Shown here: positions 1-9,029 of the stretch, in pieces
Numbering within the stretch: position 1 is the first letter of the stretch
How the letters are laid out: the number at the start of each line of letters is the position of its first letter
Assembly: GCA_025363475.1 (NCBI GenBank)
Contig: JANYDS010000085.1
Coordinates: forward strand, 100,016-164,015
Direction of reading: 5' to 3'
Length of the DNA: 64,000 nt
Source: Terriglobia bacterium
GTDB lineage: Bacteria; Acidobacteriota; Terriglobia; Bryobacterales; Bryobacteraceae
Notes under the pieces: model-generated
Told to the model about the DNA's origin: nothing
Database searches by the model: none
Seen by the model: the letters and a program-made list of their open reading frames with translations, nothing else
Translations under genes and position numbers: made by a program

Positions 1-153
1 GGTATCCAGCCTGTGGCTGCGGTGAGCACAATTCCGGGCCTGCCTGAAATTGGCTTCGTTTTGCCGATTACCGCTGCGTCTGTTTACGAGCCGTTATCGC
101 AGCAGTTTCTCTGGCACTCTCCTTCTCTTCCTCCTTTGATTCTCCGGCTTTGA
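1..153 (+). CDS. C-terminal fragment of an unidentified protein
   Basis: An open frame runs from the window edge to a TGA at 151-153 and encodes about 50 residues ending PSLPPLILRL. No start lies inside the window, so this would be the 3' end of a gene beginning upstream. It shows no domain I recognise. It sits 59 bp before a copper-associated gene on the same strand, so it may belong to the same locus. The frame is short enough that it could be non-coding. Confidence 0.4.
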   Translation, partial: GIQPVAAVSTIPGLPEIGFVLPITAASVYEPLSQQFLWHSPSLPPLILRL

Positions 154-212
154 AATCTGAGCGTAGTCACGCCTGATTTCTGAAAACCGACCCGATCACA
201 GGAGAAAAATTA

Positions 213-1409
213 ATGCGCATTCTTACCGCCCTTGTGCTTGCTTTGCCCCTTGCGGCGCAGCATGACATGAGCAACATGCCCGATATGCCGGGGATGGATC
301 ACTCGAAGCTTCAAAAGAATTCAACCGAACCGATGATGGACATGATTCAACTGAAGGCAGCGGGCTGGAATCTCGGTTTCCACGGAGTTGCCTTTCTGAC
401 GAGCATTCAGGAAACGGGTCCGCGCGGGCACGATAAAGCAGCCGCGATTAACTGGCTTATGGGAGAGGCCTCGCACCCGCTGGCGGGAGGCACCTTCAGT
501 GTTCTTACGATGCTGAGTTTGGACCCGGCGACAGTCACAGGCCGTTATTATCCCGAGCTTTTCCAAACCGGCGAGACGGCGTTCAGCAAGCCGATAGTGG
601 ATGGCCAGCACCCGCACAATTTCGTCATGAACCTGGGGCTGCACTATTCGCACCGGCTGGCGGGGGGCGACGTGGGAGATTTCTGCTTCTCCGGTGGGCG
701 ATCCGGCCCTCGGTCCCGTGGCGTTTGCCCACCGGACCTCTGCCTCAGAACTTCCGCAGGCCACTATTGCGCATCATTTACAGGACTCGACCCACATCGC
801 GAATGAAGTGATCACGGCGGGGCTGAAACGCGGGATGTTCCATCTGGAAACGAGCAGTTTTAGTGGCACCGAATCCGGAGAAAATCGCTGGACCATCGGC
901 TATGGTGCCATCAATTCTTTTAGCGGGCGCTTCACGGTGACGCCGAATTCGGCATGGTCGGGACAGGTGTCTGCGGGTCGTCTTACCAAACCGGAGGCGC
1001 TGGAACCGGGAAACCAGAGCCGCCTTTCTGCTTCCGTCACTCACACGCGCCCGCTGCCCCAGGGTACGTGGGCCACGAGTTTGATCTGGGGACGGGTTCA
1101 CAAGACCACAAATATGGCTAATTTGAATTCGTTTGGGTTGGAATCGGTGGCGCGTTTTGCCGGGAAGAACTACCTGTCGGGCCGCGTGGAACTGGTGGAT
1201 AAGGATGAGCTTCCGTTGCCTGGCACTTTTCGCATTGGCGCTTACACGGCAGGCTACACGCGCGATTTTCCGTTTTGTCGCACGTGACGTCAGGGCCGGG
1301 AGCAAACGTCATCGTCTATTCCATGCCTGCGGCACTGCATTCTCTTTATGGCGAAAGGCCTGTTTCCGTGCTGGTATTCCTGCGGTTTCGCCTGCACGGG
1401 GCGGCGTAA
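213..1409 (+). pseudogene. Met/His-rich secreted copper-locus protein, split by two frameshifts
   Basis: The ATG at 213 follows AGGAG. It opens a signal peptide and a Met/His-rich stretch (HDMSNMPDMPGMDH), as in periplasmic copper-binding proteins. The protein reads in one frame to the six-G run at 662-667. It continues in the +1 frame (ATWEISASPVGDPALGPVAF onward) to the T-run at 1273-1276. It then returns to the first frame ([18 protein letters not shown] onward) and stops at TAA 1407-1409. All three pieces read as one continuous outer-membrane-like protein of about 398 residues. Both breaks sit in homopolymers, so they may be sequencing errors and not real decay. The copper transporter gene starts 17 bp downstream, which supports a role in copper handling. 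The exact function is unknown. Confidence 0.75.
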
Positions 1410-1426
1410 GGCGCGGCCTGAGTATC

Positions 1427-3457
1427 ATGAAACCTGTGGAGGTCGAACTACCCATCGGCGGCATGACCTGTGCGGCTTGTGCACGGACTGTTGAGAAACA
1501 GCTCACCGGCACAGCAGGCGTTGAGAACGCGAGCGTGAACTTCGCCACCCGCACTGCCTCAGTGCGTTTCAACGCGGAAAAAACCAAAGTCGAAAACCTG
1601 ATTGCGGCGGTGGAGGATGTTGGTTATTCCGTCCCGCAGCAATCGCAGGAAGAGGCGGAGGCGGCGGAAATCGCGGGCGTCCGCAAACATCTAATCTGGG
1701 GGGCGGTGTTTGCGGTGCCCGTGTTTGTTCTTGCCATGCTCGACAAGGCTCCGCTGGCCCAGTTCCTGCTGACAATTCCGGTGATGTTTTATTCCGCGCG
1801 TTCATTCTTTACGGACGCGTGGACCGGCTTGCGCCATGCATCCGCGAACATGAATACGCTGATTGCGCTGGGCACCGGCGCGGCGTTTCTTTACTCCAGC
1901 TATGCGCTGTTCGCCGGGCACGGCGAGGTCTATTTTGAAGCGGCCGCAGTGGTGGTGGTGCTTATTCTGCTGGGGCGCATGCTGGAAGCGCGCGCGCGGG
2001 GTCGCGCCTCAGAATCCATCCGCAGCCTGATGAAACTGCAGCCACGAACAGCACGCGTTATTCGTCTGTTGCAGGAGCAGGAAATTCCGGTAAAAGATGT
2101 CCGGCTTTTGGACATCGTTGTTGTACGCCCTGGCGAACGCGTTCCGGTGGATGGCGTGGTGCGGCAGGGGTTCAGCGAAATCGACGAATCGATGCTCACG
2201 GGCGAGAGCCTTCCCGTTTCCAAAGAGCCTGGGGCGAAAGTATTCGGTGGCACAGTCAACGGCACGGGCGCTTTCCGTTTCGAGGCGACTGAAGTGGGCC
2301 GCAACACGGCGCTGGCGCAGATTGTGGATTTGATCAAACGTGCGCAGGGTTCGAAAGCGCCAGTGGCGCGGCTGGCCGATATAATCAGCGGGCGGTTCAC
2401 GGTTGCGGTGTTGATTGTGGCTCTGGTTACGTTGTTTGGGTGGCTGTATTTTGCGCCGGTGGGAACCGCTCTGGTGAATGCAGTGGCGGTGCTGATCATT
2501 GCTTGTCCCTGTGCGCTGGGCCTGGCTACGCCGACGGCGATTCTGGCGGGAACGGGGCGCGGAGCCGGGCAGGGAATTCTGATTAAGGGCGGGGCACCGC
2601 TGGAACTGGCGGCGCAAATCAACACAGTAGTGCTCGACAAGACTGGAACTATTACGACTGGCAAGCCGGTGATTACAGGCGTCCATCCGGCGAATGGTTT
2701 CACGGAAGGTGAACTGCTGCGACTGGCTGCGGCTGTGGAACAGTGGAGTGAACATCCGGTGGCGAAGGCGATTGTGAGCCGGGCGGCCGCGCCGCTTGAA
2801 ACGGCCACGGAATTTCGTGCGATTCCCGGCAAAGGTGTAGAAGGAGTGGTTGGCGGCAAGCGGGTCTTCGTGGGCGCGGGCGTCACGGTTGATGGCACTC
2901 CGGCAGGTGAGTTTGAAGTTGCGGATCAGGCGAAGCCCGAGGCGGCAGAAGCGGTGCGGCGGCTTGAATTGATGGGTATTGAAGTCTGGATGATCACCGG
3001 CGACAATCTGCCCGTGGCACAGCAAATCGCACGCGAAGTGGGCATCTCTGAATCGTACGTTTTCGCAGGCGTTTTGCCGGAACAGAAACAGCAACACATT
3101 GCGCGGCTGAAAGCCGAAGGCAAACGTGTGGCGATGGTGGGTGATGGCATCAATGACGCGCCTGCTTTGGCTTCCGCGGATGTCGGTATCGCCATCGGCA
3201 CGGGGACAGATGTGGCGGTTGATGCGGCCGGCATTATCCTGATGCGGGGCGATCTGATGGGCGTCCCCGATGCGCTGGCGCTGGCCCGGCGGACCATGCG
3301 GGTGATTCGTCAGAACTTGTTTTGGGCCTTCGCCTACAATGCCGTGGGCATCCCGCTGGCTGCGTTCGGGTTGCTGTCGCCGATGATCGCGTCAGCCGCT
3401 ATGGCGCTGTCGAGCGTTTCGGTTGTAGCGAATAGTCTTCGGCTGCGAAAAAGCTGA
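1427..3457 (+). CDS. copA: Cu(I)-exporting P1B-type ATPase
   Basis: This is a 676-residue inner-membrane ATPase that pumps cytosolic Cu(I) outward. It has one N-terminal heavy-metal-associated domain (GMTCAAC, residues 12-18), then membrane helices and the actuator-loop TGES near 256. The intramembrane metal site [10 protein letters not shown] is near 359, the phosphorylation site DKTGTIT near 404, the HP dipeptide lies in SEHPVAKAI, and the hinge GDGINDAP is near 572. I chose the ATG at 1427 because the HMA domain begins about ten residues later. The reading frame is open further upstream, but that stretch lies over the preceding gene and does not resemble a P-type ATPase. Its 3' end overlaps the convergent reductase gene by 59 bp. 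It forms a copper pair with the broken Met-rich gene just upstream. Confidence 0.96.
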   Translation: MKPVEVELPIGGMTCAACARTVEKQLTGTAGVENASVNFATRTASVRFNAEKTKVENLIAAVEDVGYSVPQQSQEEAEAAEIAGVRKHLIWGAVFAVPVFVLAMLDKAPLAQFLLTIPVMFYSARSFFTDAWTGLRHASANMNTLIALGTGAAFLYSSYALFAGHGEVYFEAAAVVVVLILLGRMLEARARGRASESIRSLMKLQPRTARVIRLLQEQEIPVKDVRLLDIVVVRPGERVPVDGVVRQGFSEIDESMLTGESLPVSKEPGAKVFGGTVNGTGAFRFEATEVGRNTALAQIVDLIKRAQGSKAPVARLADIISGRFTVAVLIVALVTLFGWLYFAPVGTALVNAVAVLIIACPCALGLATPTAILAGTGRGAGQGILIKGGAPLELAAQINTVVLDKTGTITTGKPVITGVHPANGFTEGELLRLAAAVEQWSEHPVAKAIVSRAAAPLETATEFRAIPGKGVEGVVGGKRVFVGAGVTVDGTPAGEFEVADQAKPEAAEAVRRLELMGIEVWMITGDNLPVAQQIAREVGISESYVFAGVLPEQKQQHIARLKAEGKRVAMVGDGINDAPALASADVGIAIGTGTDVAVDAAGIILMRGDLMGVPDALALARRTMRVIRQNLFWAFAYNAVGIPLAAFGLLSPMIASAAMALSSVSVVANSLRLRKS

Positions 3458-4565
3458 AGCCGATCTGGAGCAGACTCCTCGACAGGTTCTGGAACAGCCG
3501 TTCTTTGAGACCGGTATAGGGTTGCGTACCGGCAAACAGATCCTGCATCAAATCACGGAATTTCGCACTGCGCCCGGTGCACTGTACCATCCGGCTGGTA
3601 ACTGATCCGCCGAGGAATGACCCGTGAAATACCCGGTGCGCGAGGCTGGAAGCGAAAGCGAGATCTTCCGTGACATCGTGCTTCAGAAGTTCCGCATAAC
3701 AAGCTCCTGTGAGCAGTGATTGAGCCGCGAGATCGCCGGAGCGGAGCGCGTAGTAAAGGCCCTCGCCCGTGATAGGGTCAACCAACCCGGCTGCGTCACC
3801 CACGGCCAGCCAGCCTTCACCCGAGATGCGGTTTTGTTGCCAGGAAGCTGTTTCGAGGCTGGGGAGCAGATGGCTGTAGAACGTGGCACCTTCTTTTGCA
3901 AGTCCTCGTTCCGCCATGTAATTTTCGAGGCGTACACGCAGCGCGGAGGCTGCTTCGCCTTTGCCGCAGATGCCAACAGAGAGATGGCCGCAGCGGGGGA
4001 ATACCCAGATATAGCCATCAAGGCCCGGCAGAAACTGGATGTCGATTTGTGCTCTGTCGCCCGGCACATAGTAGCCGAGGGCCAGCATGGCATCACCGGC
4101 AGTGAGTTCGGTGCCGAAGTCTTTCAGTGGATTGCGTGCGCCGGTGGCGATGATGCAGCGGTCTGCTTCCACTGTCCCGGTTTTGGTGCGCAAGGCCCAC
4201 TTTTCGCCTTTCCGTTCTGCGCCCAGAATGCGGGTTTGTTCCACCTGAGCGCCGGCTTTCTGCGCGCGGTTGAGCAGCATGCCATTCAGATCGAATCGCG
4301 AATAAATCAGCAGCGGGCGGTCAAGCTTGAGGGTTACTGGTTTGCTCTTTGGGGCAGCGAGGATGGATTCGGTGACGGTCTTGTGCGGTGTTGCATCTTC
4401 TGTGAGGAACGGGTATTCGGACCAGGCTTTGTAAGTCAAGCCGCCGCCGCAGGGTTTCTCCCACGCCAGTTTCTCGTCGAAAAGAATTGTTTCAACGCCG
4501 GCCGCAGCCAGACGTTCGGCGGCGAATGCGCCCGAGGGTCCGCCGCCGAGTACCGCTACCTTCAT
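3399..4565 (-). CDS. Geranylgeranyl-reductase-family FAD oxidoreductase
   Basis: This 388-residue flavoprotein opens with an FAD-binding [14 protein letters not shown] motif (residues 7-20). It carries the second FAD signature [20 protein letters not shown] near residues 256-275, typical of the geranylgeranyl reductase / digeranylgeranylglycerophospholipid reductase / ChlP-like group. These enzymes reduce prenyl chains or related substrates using NAD(P)H. It is the last gene of a minus-strand operon behind hemC and the cobA-hemD fusion, with a 4-bp ATGA overlap to the preceding lipoprotein gene, so a prenyl-lipid or tetrapyrrole-linked substrate is plausible. The precise substrate cannot be read from the sequence. 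Its 3' end overlaps copA convergently. Confidence 0.85.
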   Translation of the reverse strand: MKVAVLGGGPSGAFAAERLAAAGVETILFDEKLAWEKPCGGGLTYKAWSEYPFLTEDATPHKTVTESILAAPKSKPVTLKLDRPLLIYSRFDLNGMLLNRAQKAGAQVEQTRILGAERKGEKWALRTKTGTVEADRCIIATGARNPLKDFGTELTAGDAMLALGYYVPGDRAQIDIQFLPGLDGYIWVFPRCGHLSVGICGKGEAASALRVRLENYMAERGLAKEGATFYSHLLPSLETASWQQNRISGEGWLAVGDAAGLVDPITGEGLYYALRSGDLAAQSLLTGACYAELLKHDVTEDLAFASSLAHRVFHGSFLGGSVTSRMVQCTGRSAKFRDLMQDLFAGTQPYTGLKERLFQNLSRSLLQIGFSFFAAEDYSLQPKRSTAP

Positions 4566-5014
4566 TTTCCCGGAGTTGGCGCGGGGGGAATGGGCATATG
4601 GCCGGGAGGTAACTGGCCTGTTGCACCGCCCGTGATGGGCATGTGACCGGGCGGCAGACCACCAGTCGTATCACCTGGAGGCGGGGGAGCAGCCGAGGGG
4701 TCTTTCTCCTCATGGCGCTGCATATTGCGGCCCTTTACGGCCCACTCGTCGCCTTTGCGTTCGAGTTCGTATTTCATGGTGATGGATTGCTTCGGGTCTC
4801 CACCTTTGGGCCGGAAGCTGATGTTGGCGGTGGCTTCCTTGCCGCGGAATGAGACCGAATCCACGTTCACTTCCATGTTCTGGACGTCTACTTTTTTGGC
4901 GATGTCTTTGACCACGCCCAGCTTAACCGCTTCAGGCGTATCTATATTTTTTCCGCATCCCGCAAGGGATAAAACCAGACACAGCGGAGCGAGGCAGAGG
5001 GCAACCGTTTTCAC
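4562..5014 (-). CDS. Small lipoprotein with Pro-rich tail
   Basis: This is a 150-residue predicted lipoprotein. The signal peptide ends in a lipobox LAGC with the acylated Cys at residue 20. A compact alpha/beta-looking domain follows (residues about 25-105), then a low-complexity Pro/Gly tail with two near repeats of LPPGHMPI. The GTG start at 5014 overlaps the stop of the cobA-hemD gene (GTGA), and its own stop overlaps the ATG of the downstream reductase (ATGA), so translation is probably coupled. I do not recognise a family beyond lipoprotein. Confidence 0.8.
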   Translation of the reverse strand: MKTVALCLAPLCLVLSLAGCGKNIDTPEAVKLGVVKDIAKKVDVQNMEVNVDSVSFRGKEATANISFRPKGGDPKQSITMKYELERKGDEWAVKGRNMQRHEEKDPSAAPPPPGDTTGGLPPGHMPITGGATGQLPPGHMPIPPAPTPGK

Positions 5015-6480
5015 CCTCTAATTATACCCGCCACGAGGTCTTTAATCGTGAATTCCACCGCTTCCACAGTCACCGCAACGCCGCAATGGCGCAGGGTGGC
5101 GCTGGTAACGGGGCCAATGCTGGCAACACGAATTCCGGCCAGCGCGGCAGCACCCACGGCATCAATCAGATTCTGCGCGGTGGAGGAACTGGTGAAGGCA
5201 ATCCAGTGCGGTTTGTGCGCGAGGATTTCTGTTGCACGCTGCTGCAGCGCTTCCGGAGCGGTGGTCCTGTAGGCCTCGACAACGTCAATCAGCGCGCCGC
5301 GACGGGCCAGTTCCAGAGGGATAACGTCACGCGCGACAGCCGCCCGGGCCAGCAGCACCCGTGCGCCGGTTAGATCGTATTTCGCCAGCGATTCCAGCAG
5401 GCCTTCCGCCACGTAACGTTCAGCAGTCACGTCCACTTTCAGATGCAGGTTTTCGAGTGCGGCGCGGGTGGCGGGGCCGATCGCGCAGATGCGGCCGCGA
5501 AGGGCCCGCAGGTCGCTGCCGCTGGCGTCGAGCCTTTCAAGGAAACAGCGCACCCCGTTGACGCTGGTAAAGATCAGCCAGTCGTAATCGCGCAGGTTGG
5601 AAATTGCGAGATCGAGCGGGCCGTAATCCGCCGCCCTTTGGATCTGAATCGTCGGCAGTTCCAGAACTTCCGCGCCCAATTGACGCAAGGTGGCTGCGAG
5701 CGTACTGGCTTGTTCACGGGCACGGGTGATGACGATGCGCTGGCCGAACAAGGGCAGTTTTTCGTACCAGCTCAACTTGTCGCGCAGGCGAACCACCTCG
5801 CCCACAATGATGGTGGCGGGCGGTTTCATGCCGCGTTCATGGATCAGGCCGGGCAGAGTTTCGAGTGTGCCTGTCAGCACTTCCTGGCCGGGCCGGGTCC
5901 CCCAGCGCACAGCCATTGCAGGAGTTGATGCAGCGCGACCGGAGGCGATCAGGCGTTCTGCAATCGCAGCGATGTGGGACAAGCCCATGAAGATGACGAG
6001 CGTCTCGCTGGTGCCCACCTTAGTCCAGTCGATATTCGCGACATCATGCCCGGTAATGAACGTCACCACCGACGTATGATCGCGGTGCGTTAGAGGCACA
6101 CCCGTGTAGGCTGCGATGCCGAGGGGTGAGGTGACGCCTGGCACCACTTCAAATGGCACGCCGGCATCGGCCAGGGCTTCCGCTTCTTCGCCACCGCGAC
6201 CGAACATAAAGGGGTCGCCGCCTTTCAGACGCACCACGTTTAAACCCTGCCGCCCGCGTTCTACGAGTAAGGCGCAGATCTGATCCTGCGTGCGCGCGTG
6301 GTCTGATTTTTTCTTGCCGACGTAGATCCGTTCCGCGTCTGCAGGAGCAAGCTGCAGCAGTTCGGCGCTGGCCAGATGGTCGTAAAGAATGCAGTCGGCC
6401 TGTTCGAGAACGCGTTTGGCTTTGAGGGTGATGAGTTCCGGATCGCCCGGCCCTGCGCCGACCAGATAGACCTTAGTCAT
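5011..6480 (-). CDS. cobA-hemD: Uroporphyrinogen-III C-methyltransferase / uroporphyrinogen-III synthase fusion
   Basis: A bifunctional protein of about 489 residues. The N-terminal SUMT half (about 1-245) starts KVYLVGAGPGDPELIT and has GGDPFMFGRGGEEA; it methylates uroporphyrinogen III to precorrin-2 on the siroheme/cobalamin branch. The C-terminal half (about 255-489) is HemD, which closes hydroxymethylbilane to uroporphyrinogen III; it starts GQRIVITRAREQ. The order makes one polypeptide supply and consume uroporphyrinogen III. I chose the ATG at 6480, which puts the SUMT motif at the N-terminus and leaves 10 bp after hemC. An in-frame ATG at 6501 would overlap hemC by 11 bp. It is flanked by hemC upstream and the lipoprotein gene downstream (4-bp overlap). 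Confidence 0.95.
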   Translation of the reverse strand: MTKVYLVGAGPGDPELITLKAKRVLEQADCILYDHLASAELLQLAPADAERIYVGKKKSDHARTQDQICALLVERGRQGLNVVRLKGGDPFMFGRGGEEAEALADAGVPFEVVPGVTSPLGIAAYTGVPLTHRDHTSVVTFITGHDVANIDWTKVGTSETLVIFMGLSHIAAIAERLIASGRAASTPAMAVRWGTRPGQEVLTGTLETLPGLIHERGMKPPATIIVGEVVRLRDKLSWYEKLPLFGQRIVITRAREQASTLAATLRQLGAEVLELPTIQIQRAADYGPLDLAISNLRDYDWLIFTSVNGVRCFLERLDASGSDLRALRGRICAIGPATRAALENLHLKVDVTAERYVAEGLLESLAKYDLTGARVLLARAAVARDVIPLELARRGALIDVVEAYRTTAPEALQQRATEILAHKPHWIAFTSSSTAQNLIDAVGAAALAGIRVASIGPVTSATLRHCGVAVTVEAVEFTIKDLVAGIIRG

Positions 6481-6490
6481 TCGGCATGCT

Positions 6491-7396
6491 TCACTCGGCA
6501 TTTAGTGGCGCGGCATCCAGCAGGGCACGCGCTCCGCGGGTCAGCAACACCTGGGCTACGCTGCGGCCCAGTTCGGCGGGCTTGCTGAAATCGCCGGCGG
6601 CGGTGTAGCGAATCATCACGCTGCCATCAGGAGAAAAGACTGCGCCGGTCAGGAAAAGTTCGGTGTTTTCGAGGGTGCCAAAAGCGCCGATGGGCACCTG
6701 GCAGCCTCCGCCCAGTTCGGCCAGCATGGCGCGCTCGGCGGTTACGGGAATGTTGGTCCACGGGTCGTCGAGTGGTGCGGCGGCCTCAAAACCGGGGCCG
6801 CTTTTGAGCGTTTCAATGGCGAGAGCGCCCTGCCCTACTGCGGGACAAATAATATCGGGCCGGAAAATTTCGCTGATGATTTCCCCCCAGCCGAGCCGTT
6901 GCACACCTGCGGCTGCCAGTACGACTGCCTCATATTCGCCGCGTTCAATTTTGCTGATACGGGTATCGATATTGCCGCGAATGGGCAGGAGCTGGATATC
7001 GGGTCGGATCCGCTTCAACTGGGCAATGCGGCGCAGGGAGCTGGTGCCTACTCTGGCACCGAATTTCAGGTCGCGGAGTTTGCCGCCGATGATGGCATCG
7101 CGCGGGTCAGTCCGCTGCGGCATTGCTGCGAGGACGAGGCCGGGCGGAAGTTCTGTCGGCAGATCTTTCAGGCTGTGGATGGCCATGTCGATGCGACGGT
7201 CAAGCAGCGCCTCTTCGATTTCTTTGGTGAACAGGCCTTTGCCGGGAATCTGGTGCAGCGGCTGATCGAGAACCAGGTCGCCCGTGGTCTTGATGATTTC
7301 GATGCGGCATTCTGCGCCGCGCGCTTCCAGTCGCTCCTTAATGTAGTTCGCCTGCCAGAGCGCAAGTTGCGAGCCCCGGGACCCAATCACCAGCAT
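6491..7396 (-). CDS. hemC: Hydroxymethylbilane synthase (porphobilinogen deaminase)
   Basis: A 301-residue cytosolic enzyme that joins four porphobilinogens into hydroxymethylbilane. The N-terminus (VIGSRGSQLALWQANYIKE) and the cofactor-attachment loop LGGGCQVPIGAF, whose Cys carries the dipyrromethane cofactor, are diagnostic. The frame is open to 7474, but the ATG at 7396 gives the standard N-terminus and leaves room for divergent promoters before the hydrolase gene at 7473. It is the first gene of the operon hemC, cobA-hemD, lipoprotein, reductase. Confidence 0.96.
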   Translation of the reverse strand: MLVIGSRGSQLALWQANYIKERLEARGAECRIEIIKTTGDLVLDQPLHQIPGKGLFTKEIEEALLDRRIDMAIHSLKDLPTELPPGLVLAAMPQRTDPRDAIIGGKLRDLKFGARVGTSSLRRIAQLKRIRPDIQLLPIRGNIDTRISKIERGEYEAVVLAAAGVQRLGWGEIISEIFRPDIICPAVGQGALAIETLKSGPGFEAAAPLDDPWTNIPVTAERAMLAELGGGCQVPIGAFGTLENTELFLTGAVFSPDGSVMIRYTAAGDFSKPAELGRSVAQVLLTRGARALLDAAPLNAE

Positions 7397-7472
7397 GTTT
7401 TCAGTGTAACCAGTCACATGAAGAGCGTTTTCGGCCTGCTGACCTGACGGTAGGAATGATATAGTGTGCGAC

Positions 7473-8333
7473 ATGATCCGGAAACTCCTTGTTCGTTCTT
7501 CCGCACTCGCGCTTTTTCTTGGTATCGGCTGGCTGGCTTATACGCAGACCGCAGCGCCGCCGCCTGCTTTGACTATGGAAAAGGTGAAAGACAACCTGTA
7601 TGAAATCGTCGGTGATGGCGGCAATGTCGCTGTGTATATCACCAGCGAAGGCGTGATTCTGGTCGATGACAAATACGACCAGGATTTCGACAACATCATG
7701 GCGAAGATTAAGAGCGTTACGAATCTACCGGTGAAATACATTCTGAGCACGCATTATCATTCAGATCACAGCGGTGGCAATGCGAAGTTTCTGCCCACCA
7801 CTGAAATCATTTCGACCGCGAATGCGCGGGCGGGAATCGTGGGCCATAAACAGGCGAATGCCACGCCAGGCATGATGCCGGCGCGGGTTACGTTCACTAC
7901 CGAAACATCAGTTTGGCTGGGCGGCAAGGAAGTTCGTGCGCACTGGTACGGGCGCGGCCATACGGATGGCGATGCGGTTATCTATTTTCCGGCGGAAAAG
8001 GTGTTGCACACGGGTGATCTGATGTCCGGCAATACACCGCTGATCGACTATCCGGGCGGTGGCAGTTTGAGGGATTGGGCTAACACGCTCGATGGCGCAC
8101 TGACGGTTGATTTCGATACCGTGATTCCGGGCCATGGTCCGGTTACGAATCGGGCAGGGCTGACGACCTACCGGAATAATGTGGAGAAGCAGAAGTATCG
8201 CGTGCAGGGATTGATCCGTGAAGGCAAGAGCGCGGAGGAAGTGGGGAAAGTGATGCAGGCGGAATTTTTCTGGACTCCGCAGAGCCTGCAGATGAACTGG
8301 AGCCTGCCGGGGATGATGGCGGAACTTAAGTAA
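7473..8333 (+). CDS. Secreted metallo-beta-lactamase-fold hydrolase
   Basis: A 286-residue protein with an N-terminal signal peptide (hydrophobic residues about 8-22, ending near TQTAA). The MBL fold shows the zinc motif THYHSDHSGG (HxHxDH), then GRGHTDGDAV, the Asp of HTGDLM and PGHGPV, so both metal sites look complete. The function is a periplasmic hydrolase of unknown substrate. Its layout is like that of quinoprotein-associated and other non-lactamase MBL proteins. I preferred the ATG at 7473 over an in-frame GTG at 7464. A TATAGT at 7460-7465 is close to the start. It is divergent from hemC. Confidence 0.85.
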   Translation: MIRKLLVRSSALALFLGIGWLAYTQTAAPPPALTMEKVKDNLYEIVGDGGNVAVYITSEGVILVDDKYDQDFDNIMAKIKSVTNLPVKYILSTHYHSDHSGGNAKFLPTTEIISTANARAGIVGHKQANATPGMMPARVTFTTETSVWLGGKEVRAHWYGRGHTDGDAVIYFPAEKVLHTGDLMSGNTPLIDYPGGGSLRDWANTLDGALTVDFDTVIPGHGPVTNRAGLTTYRNNVEKQKYRVQGLIREGKSAEEVGKVMQAEFFWTPQSLQMNWSLPGMMAELK

Positions 8334-8389
8334 GTTCCAGTTTACCGGTGAGTTTTGACGATGGTCAAAGACTATGGTCAGACTGAAGT

Positions 8390-8629
8390 ATGGAAGAAAT
8401 TGCGGTTTCCAAGTTCAAGGCGACTTGCCTTGCGGTGATGGACAATGTCCGGAAGACGCAGAAGCCTGTGCTGATTACGCGTTTTGGTAAGCCGCTGGCA
8501 GAAGTTCGCCCGCCTTCGCCTTCAAAAATCAAAAAGAAATGGCTCGGTTGTATGGAAGGTACGGGCCAGATACTGGGAGACATAGTGTCTCCAGCATCCG
8601 ACGAATCCGACTGGGAAGTTCTGCGCTGA
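8390..8629 (+). CDS. Phd/YefM-type antitoxin
   Basis: A 79-residue protein whose N-terminal half (MEEIAVSKFKATCLAVMDNV, then KTQKPVLITRFGKPLAEVRP) is the prevent-host-death fold. This fold binds the operator DNA and, through the C-terminal tail, the toxin. Its TGA overlaps the ATG of the PIN-domain gene by one base, the standard antitoxin-first arrangement. It likely represses its own promoter jointly with the toxin. Confidence 0.9.
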   Translation: MEEIAVSKFKATCLAVMDNVRKTQKPVLITRFGKPLAEVRPPSPSKIKKKWLGCMEGTGQILGDIVSPASDESDWEVLR

Positions 8630-9024
8630 TGCGGCTACTGCTGGACACCCATATCTGGTTATGGAGTGTGATGGAGGCAAAGCGGTTGTCTGGGCGCGTT
8701 TCCAGAGCCCTGCTCAGCCCGGCCAACGAACTATGGATTTCGCCTGTAAGCACGTGGGAAATTCTACAGCTGATCGAAAAAGGCCGGCTGAATTTGGGAA
8801 CTGACGTGCTGGGCTGGATTGAAACGAGCATGTTAAACGCTTCTTTGAGGGAGGCACCGCTAACACATGAAGTCGTCATGTCGATGAGGACCGTTAACCT
8901 GCCGCACCGTGATCCGGCAGACCGGTTCCTCGCCGCCACGGCTAAATGTCTCGATCTGACTCTTGTCTCCGCTGACGAGAATCTCATCAGCGGTAGTGGT
9001 TATTCCGTTCTCGCGAACAAGTAG
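8629..9024 (+). CDS. PIN-domain toxin (VapC-like RNase)
   Basis: A 131-residue PIN ribonuclease. Acidic metal-binding residues are visible in LLLDTHIWLW (first Asp), VSTWEI (Glu) and HRDPADRFLAATA (Asp pair), with a final Asp in LVSADE. It matches the VapC-type toxin that cuts tRNA or rRNA when not held by its antitoxin. The start at 8629 overlaps the antitoxin stop by one base. The frame is open from 8539, but that would overlap the antitoxin for 90 bp. Paired with Phd-type antitoxins such proteins are often annotated as Phd/VapC hybrids. All key residues appear intact. Confidence 0.92.
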   Translation: MRLLLDTHIWLWSVMEAKRLSGRVSRALLSPANELWISPVSTWEILQLIEKGRLNLGTDVLGWIETSMLNASLREAPLTHEVVMSMRTVNLPHRDPADRFLAATAKCLDLTLVSADENLISGSGYSVLANK

Positions 9025-9029
9025 GAACC

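Noticed and set aside
2009..3097. Long minus-strand frame opposite copA
   Set aside because: Opposite to all diagnostic P-type ATPase motifs; Arg/His/Gln-rich shadow.
3720..4646. 308-codon plus-strand frame opposite the reductase gene
   Set aside because: Antisense to a strong FAD-enzyme gene; composition and lack of motifs point to a shadow.
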